From the NCBI RefSeq assembly GCF_013389665.1, contig NZ_CP058316.1, positions 1,612,001 through 1,676,000 of the forward strand: a DNA stretch of 64,000 bases. Reading direction: 5' to 3'. The position numbers and the translations under genes are program-made. A model generated the notes under the pieces. It was not told the origin of the DNA, made no database searches, and saw only the letters and a program-made list of their open reading frames with translations. The stretch is from Microbacterium oleivorans (GTDB taxonomy: Bacteria; Actinomycetota; Actinomycetes; Actinomycetales; Microbacteriaceae). Of this stretch, positions 61,564 through 64,000 are shown piece after piece; positions within the stretch are counted from its first letter, which is position 1, and each line of letters starts with the position of its first letter.

Positions 61564-64000
61564 TCACCACAGCACGAGGAAGCCGCTGAGGCCCACCGAG
61601 CCGTCGACCGTGTCGCTGCCGCTGTAGGTTGCGACGACGACCTTGAGCCCCCGCGACTGGCGGGGCAGTTCGACACGGGCCGTGCCGTCGACGACATCCG
61701 CGCTGTAGCGGGTGGAGTTCACCCAGACGTCGACGGTGCCCGCCGCCGGCCCACCACCGTTCGGCGTCACCTTCACCGACACGACGTACGGCTGCGAGGC
61801 CGTGCCGACGTAGCGGTTGAGCGACACCGTCGTGGACGAGGCGAACTTCACGAACACCTCGTTCGACACGGCTGAGCCGACCTGGGGGTTGCCCTCCGCC
61901 GTGGCGGTCACCCGAACCGACAGGGCAGTGCCGACGTCGGCACGCGCCACCTTGTACGACGCCGAGGTGGCACCCTCGATGGGCTCGCCGCCGCGCAGCC
62001 ACTGGTAGGCGACGCTGACCTCGGCCGGATCCCACTCGCCGGCGGTCGCCTTCAGCGTGCTGCCGACCTTGGCCTTGCCGGTGACCTCGGGGGCCACGAC
62101 CGCGACCGGCGCTCCCTGACCCGACTCGACCTCGACGATCGTCCGGATCGACGAATCCCCGTAGCGGACCACGCCGAGGTAGGTGGTCTCGGGCTCGAGC
62201 CCCGCCCACGAGAGGGTGTAGGTGGCCTTCTCGCCCTGCACGGTCGGCAGCGGGTTCGGGGTGGCCGCGAACTCCCCTGCCGACACCCCGGCTGCGACGA
62301 CCGCCGCGGTCAGGTCGTAGGTGAAGGGCTCGCTGTAGGAGAACCGGTTCACCATCACGAGATACGTCCCCGCGGTCGGGGTCGTGAGCGACACGGACTC
62401 GTTGGCGGATGCCGTCGCCGACGACCACTGTTCGTAGTAGCGCAGATCGTCGGGGCTGACGACGCGGTACACCGTCATGTCGAGGTCGGTGGTCTCGGTC
62501 GCCTCGGTCTCGACGGCGAAACGCACGTACTCCGTGCCCTCGGGGACGTCGACGATCTCGTAGGTGTTGAATCCCGCTTCACCCTCGTCGTAGAACGAGT
62601 CCTGGTCACCGGAGTGGCCGGGAACCTCGGGGAAGTCCGGATTCACGCGCAGCTCCTCCGGCACGAGACCCGACAGGCCGAGCGCGAGCTCGCCCGTGAG
62701 CGAGGGCGCGACGGTCACGTCCACCGAGCCGGTGACACCGGTGCCCGACACCGAGGCCGGAGCATCGACGGGCACGGGGTATACGGCGATCGGCGAGCGC
62801 ACGTCGTTCGCACCGCCCGTCCAGGTGAGGAAGCCGGTGGCCCACTCGCCCATCGGAGCATCGGTGCGCGAGAGGGTGATCTCGATGGCGGCCGTCTCGC
62901 CGGCGGCGAGGGTCACCGACGACGGCGAGACCTGCACGTCGACCCCGGGAACCGACGCCTGCGCCTGGAACGTCCCGGCCTCGGTCGCCGTGATGGTGCG
63001 TGTGACGGTCTGCGGCGCTCCGAGAGCCCCGACGCCGATCGACGGCAGGTTCAGGTCGCTCGGATCGATCGGGTCCACGCCGAAGTCGCGCAGCCCCAGC
63101 CCCTGCAGGTACGCGGCCCAATCGGCCGGACCGTTGAGGTAGAGCAGACCGGGCTCGAAGTACTTCGTCGGGTCGGTGTGCCCGGCGCCCTGCGTGAACG
63201 GGTCGGTGACGGCGTCGCCCGCGGCATCCACGGTGTCGTACGCGGTCGTCATCATCGCCGACTTGACTTCGGCCGGGGTCGCCTGCGGACGCTCACCGAG
63301 GTAGAGCGCGGCGAGCCCGGCGACGTGGGGCGACGACATCGACGTGCCCGACAGGATGCCGAAGGTCGGGTCCTCGTCGACACCGTTCTGGGTGGCGGCG
63401 AGGATCGCGACGCCCGGAGCGGTGATGTCGGGCTTGATCACGTCGCTGCCGTCGGCCAGCATCGGTCCACGGCTCGAGAACCCGGCGACCTGGGGTGCCG
63501 GCGTCTCGATGCCCGTGAGGTTCTCGCCGACGAGCGTGACCACGCGGTCTGTGCCGCCCTGGACGTACGCGAGCACGTCGGCGCGAGCGGTGTCGGCCAC
63601 GTGCACGGTGGGAACCGAGTGGAAGTCGTTGTCGAGCGACGCCGGCGTGACGTTAGTCAGGATCATGCCGATGCCGCCCGCCTCCTCGACGGCCTGCGAC
63701 TTCTCGATGCGGGCGTTGGACCCGCGGTCGCAGACGACGATCTTCCCGCTCACCTGAGCCGGGTCGAGCGAGCCCAGCAGGCAGAGGTTCGGTGTCTCGG
63801 CACCCGCGAGCCCCGCATCGCCGGCGAAGACCGACGGACCGGAGATCGAGTCGCCGAAACCGACCGACACCGACGCGCCGGCGAACTGCGCCGCGGCGCT
63901 GTCATCCTCCTCGCCGAGACGGACGGTTCCCTCCCATGTGGGGATGGTGGATGCCGCGACCGTGGCGTACCACGGCGATGCGTGGTCGGCGGTGACGGGC
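61564..64000 (-). CDS. Subtilisin-family (S8) extracellular protease, N-terminus outside window
   Basis: About 812 codons of the C-terminal part are visible; the gene continues beyond the right edge. Visible order: a segment with WEGTVRLGEED, a protease-associated (PA) domain (GKIVVCDRGSNARIEKSQAV), the catalytic-Ser motif GILSGTSMSSPHVAGLAALYLG after APQVAGFSSRGP and KPDITAPGV, then Fn3-like and other beta domains, including a pre-peptidase-type strand set (TEYVRFAVE, TYLVMVNRF). The end carries repeats such as VTGKAKVGSTLKATAGEWDP, typical of actinobacterial secreted proteins, and a final Ig-like module. The catalytic Asp and His lie outside the window. An internal GTG at 63870 is not the start. 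Confidence 0.92.
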   Translation of the reverse strand, partial: PVTADHASPWYATVAASTIPTWEGTVRLGEEDDSAAAQFAGASVSVGFGDSISGPSVFAGDAGLAGAETPNLCLLGSLDPAQVSGKIVVCDRGSNARIEKSQAVEEAGGIGMILTNVTPASLDNDFHSVPTVHVADTARADVLAYVQGGTDRVVTLVGENLTGIETPAPQVAGFSSRGPMLADGSDVIKPDITAPGVAILAATQNGVDEDPTFGILSGTSMSSPHVAGLAALYLGERPQATPAEVKSAMMTTAYDTVDAAGDAVTDPFTQGAGHTDPTKYFEPGLLYLNGPADWAAYLQGLGLRDFGVDPIDPSDLNLPSIGVGALGAPQTVTRTITATEAGTFQAQASVPGVDVQVSPSSVTLAAGETAAIEITLSRTDAPMGEWATGFLTWTGGANDVRSPIAVYPVPVDAPASVSGTGVTGSVDVTVAPSLTGELALGLSGLVPEELRVNPDFPEVPGHSGDQDSFYDEGEAGFNTYEIVDVPEGTEYVRFAVETEATETTDLDMTVYRVVSPDDLRYYEQWSSATASANESVSLTTPTAGTYLVMVNRFSYSEPFTYDLTAAVVAAGVSAGEFAATPNPLPTVQGEKATYTLSWAGLEPETTYLGVVRYGDSSIRTIVEVESGQGAPVAVVAPEVTGKAKVGSTLKATAGEWDPAEVSVAYQWLRGGEPIEGATSASYKVARADVGTALSVRVTATAEGNPQVGSAVSNEVFVKFASSTTVSLNRYVGTASQPYVVSVKVTPNGGGPAAGTVDVWVNSTRYSADVVDGTARVELPRQSRGLKVVVATYSGSDTVDGSVGLSGFLVLW

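Overview
The window is very G+C-rich bacterial chromosome with densely packed genes. Many neighbouring genes share 1-4 bp at their stop/start junctions (ATGA, GTGA, TGATG). GTG starts are common, and a -10 box (TANNNT) often sits exactly 6 nt upstream of the start codon, as expected for leaderless mRNAs. Together with a mycoredoxin-type protein, a CGNR regulator, a DUF3516 helicase and a PFNA-type kinase/fibronectin cluster, this points to an actinobacterium, most likely Microbacteriaceae (Microbacterium or close kin). That placement is inferred from gene content, not from a search. I saw no rRNA, tRNA, CRISPR array, insertion sequence or prophage.

Layout. 1-7.9 kb: a truncated TetR gene with its operator region and an internally deleted aldo/keto reductase; an SDR; a secreted polysaccharide deacetylase; a GT2-GtrA glycosyltransferase; a divergent SDR/MarR pair with two operators; a mycoredoxin-like protein; and a DEAD-box RNA helicase with a long leader. 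8-14.2 kb: a LacI-controlled operon encoding a PotABCD-like importer plus an adenosine-deaminase-like enzyme. 14.3-17.3 kb: proline iminopeptidase, an MFS exporter and a divergent CGNR regulator. 17.3-24.2 kb: an RpiR regulator followed by an operon that joins three unrelated phosphatases to an FbpABC/AfuABC-type importer, which suggests uptake and dephosphorylation of a phosphorylated compound. 24.3-27.5 kb: malate dehydrogenase, a CPA1 Na+/H+ antiporter and a small resolvase-like protein.

27.5-42.5 kb holds the centrepiece: about 15 kb on the minus strand encoding a 2,023-residue surface protein (propeller-like head, about eleven Ig/cadherin-like repeats, five Fn3-like modules), MoxR ATPase, DUF58, a polytopic transglutaminase-fold protein, FHA, PP2C, FHA and a Ser/Thr kinase. 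All junctions from MoxR down to the kinase overlap. It matches the PFNA cluster described in bifidobacteria, and here the transglutaminase-fold protein has Asp where the catalytic Cys is expected. A 26-bp palindrome overlaps its probable promoter.

42.7-55.3 kb: DNA repair and nucleic-acid enzymes (UvrA-like, Tag, RecQ, DUF3516 helicase), an acyl-CoA oxidase-like flavoprotein, two small proteins and a GH3 lipoprotein. 55.3-60.4 kb is a scarred region: an orphan YbdD-like fragment, an acetyltransferase-pirin pair, an arginase-family gene fused to the frameshifted end of an ABC-2 permease, a rhomboid-like/MprF-like fusion protein, and an acetyltransferase remnant. The window ends with a divergent HxlR/azoreductase pair and the C-terminal part of a large subtilisin-family protease that runs off the right edge.
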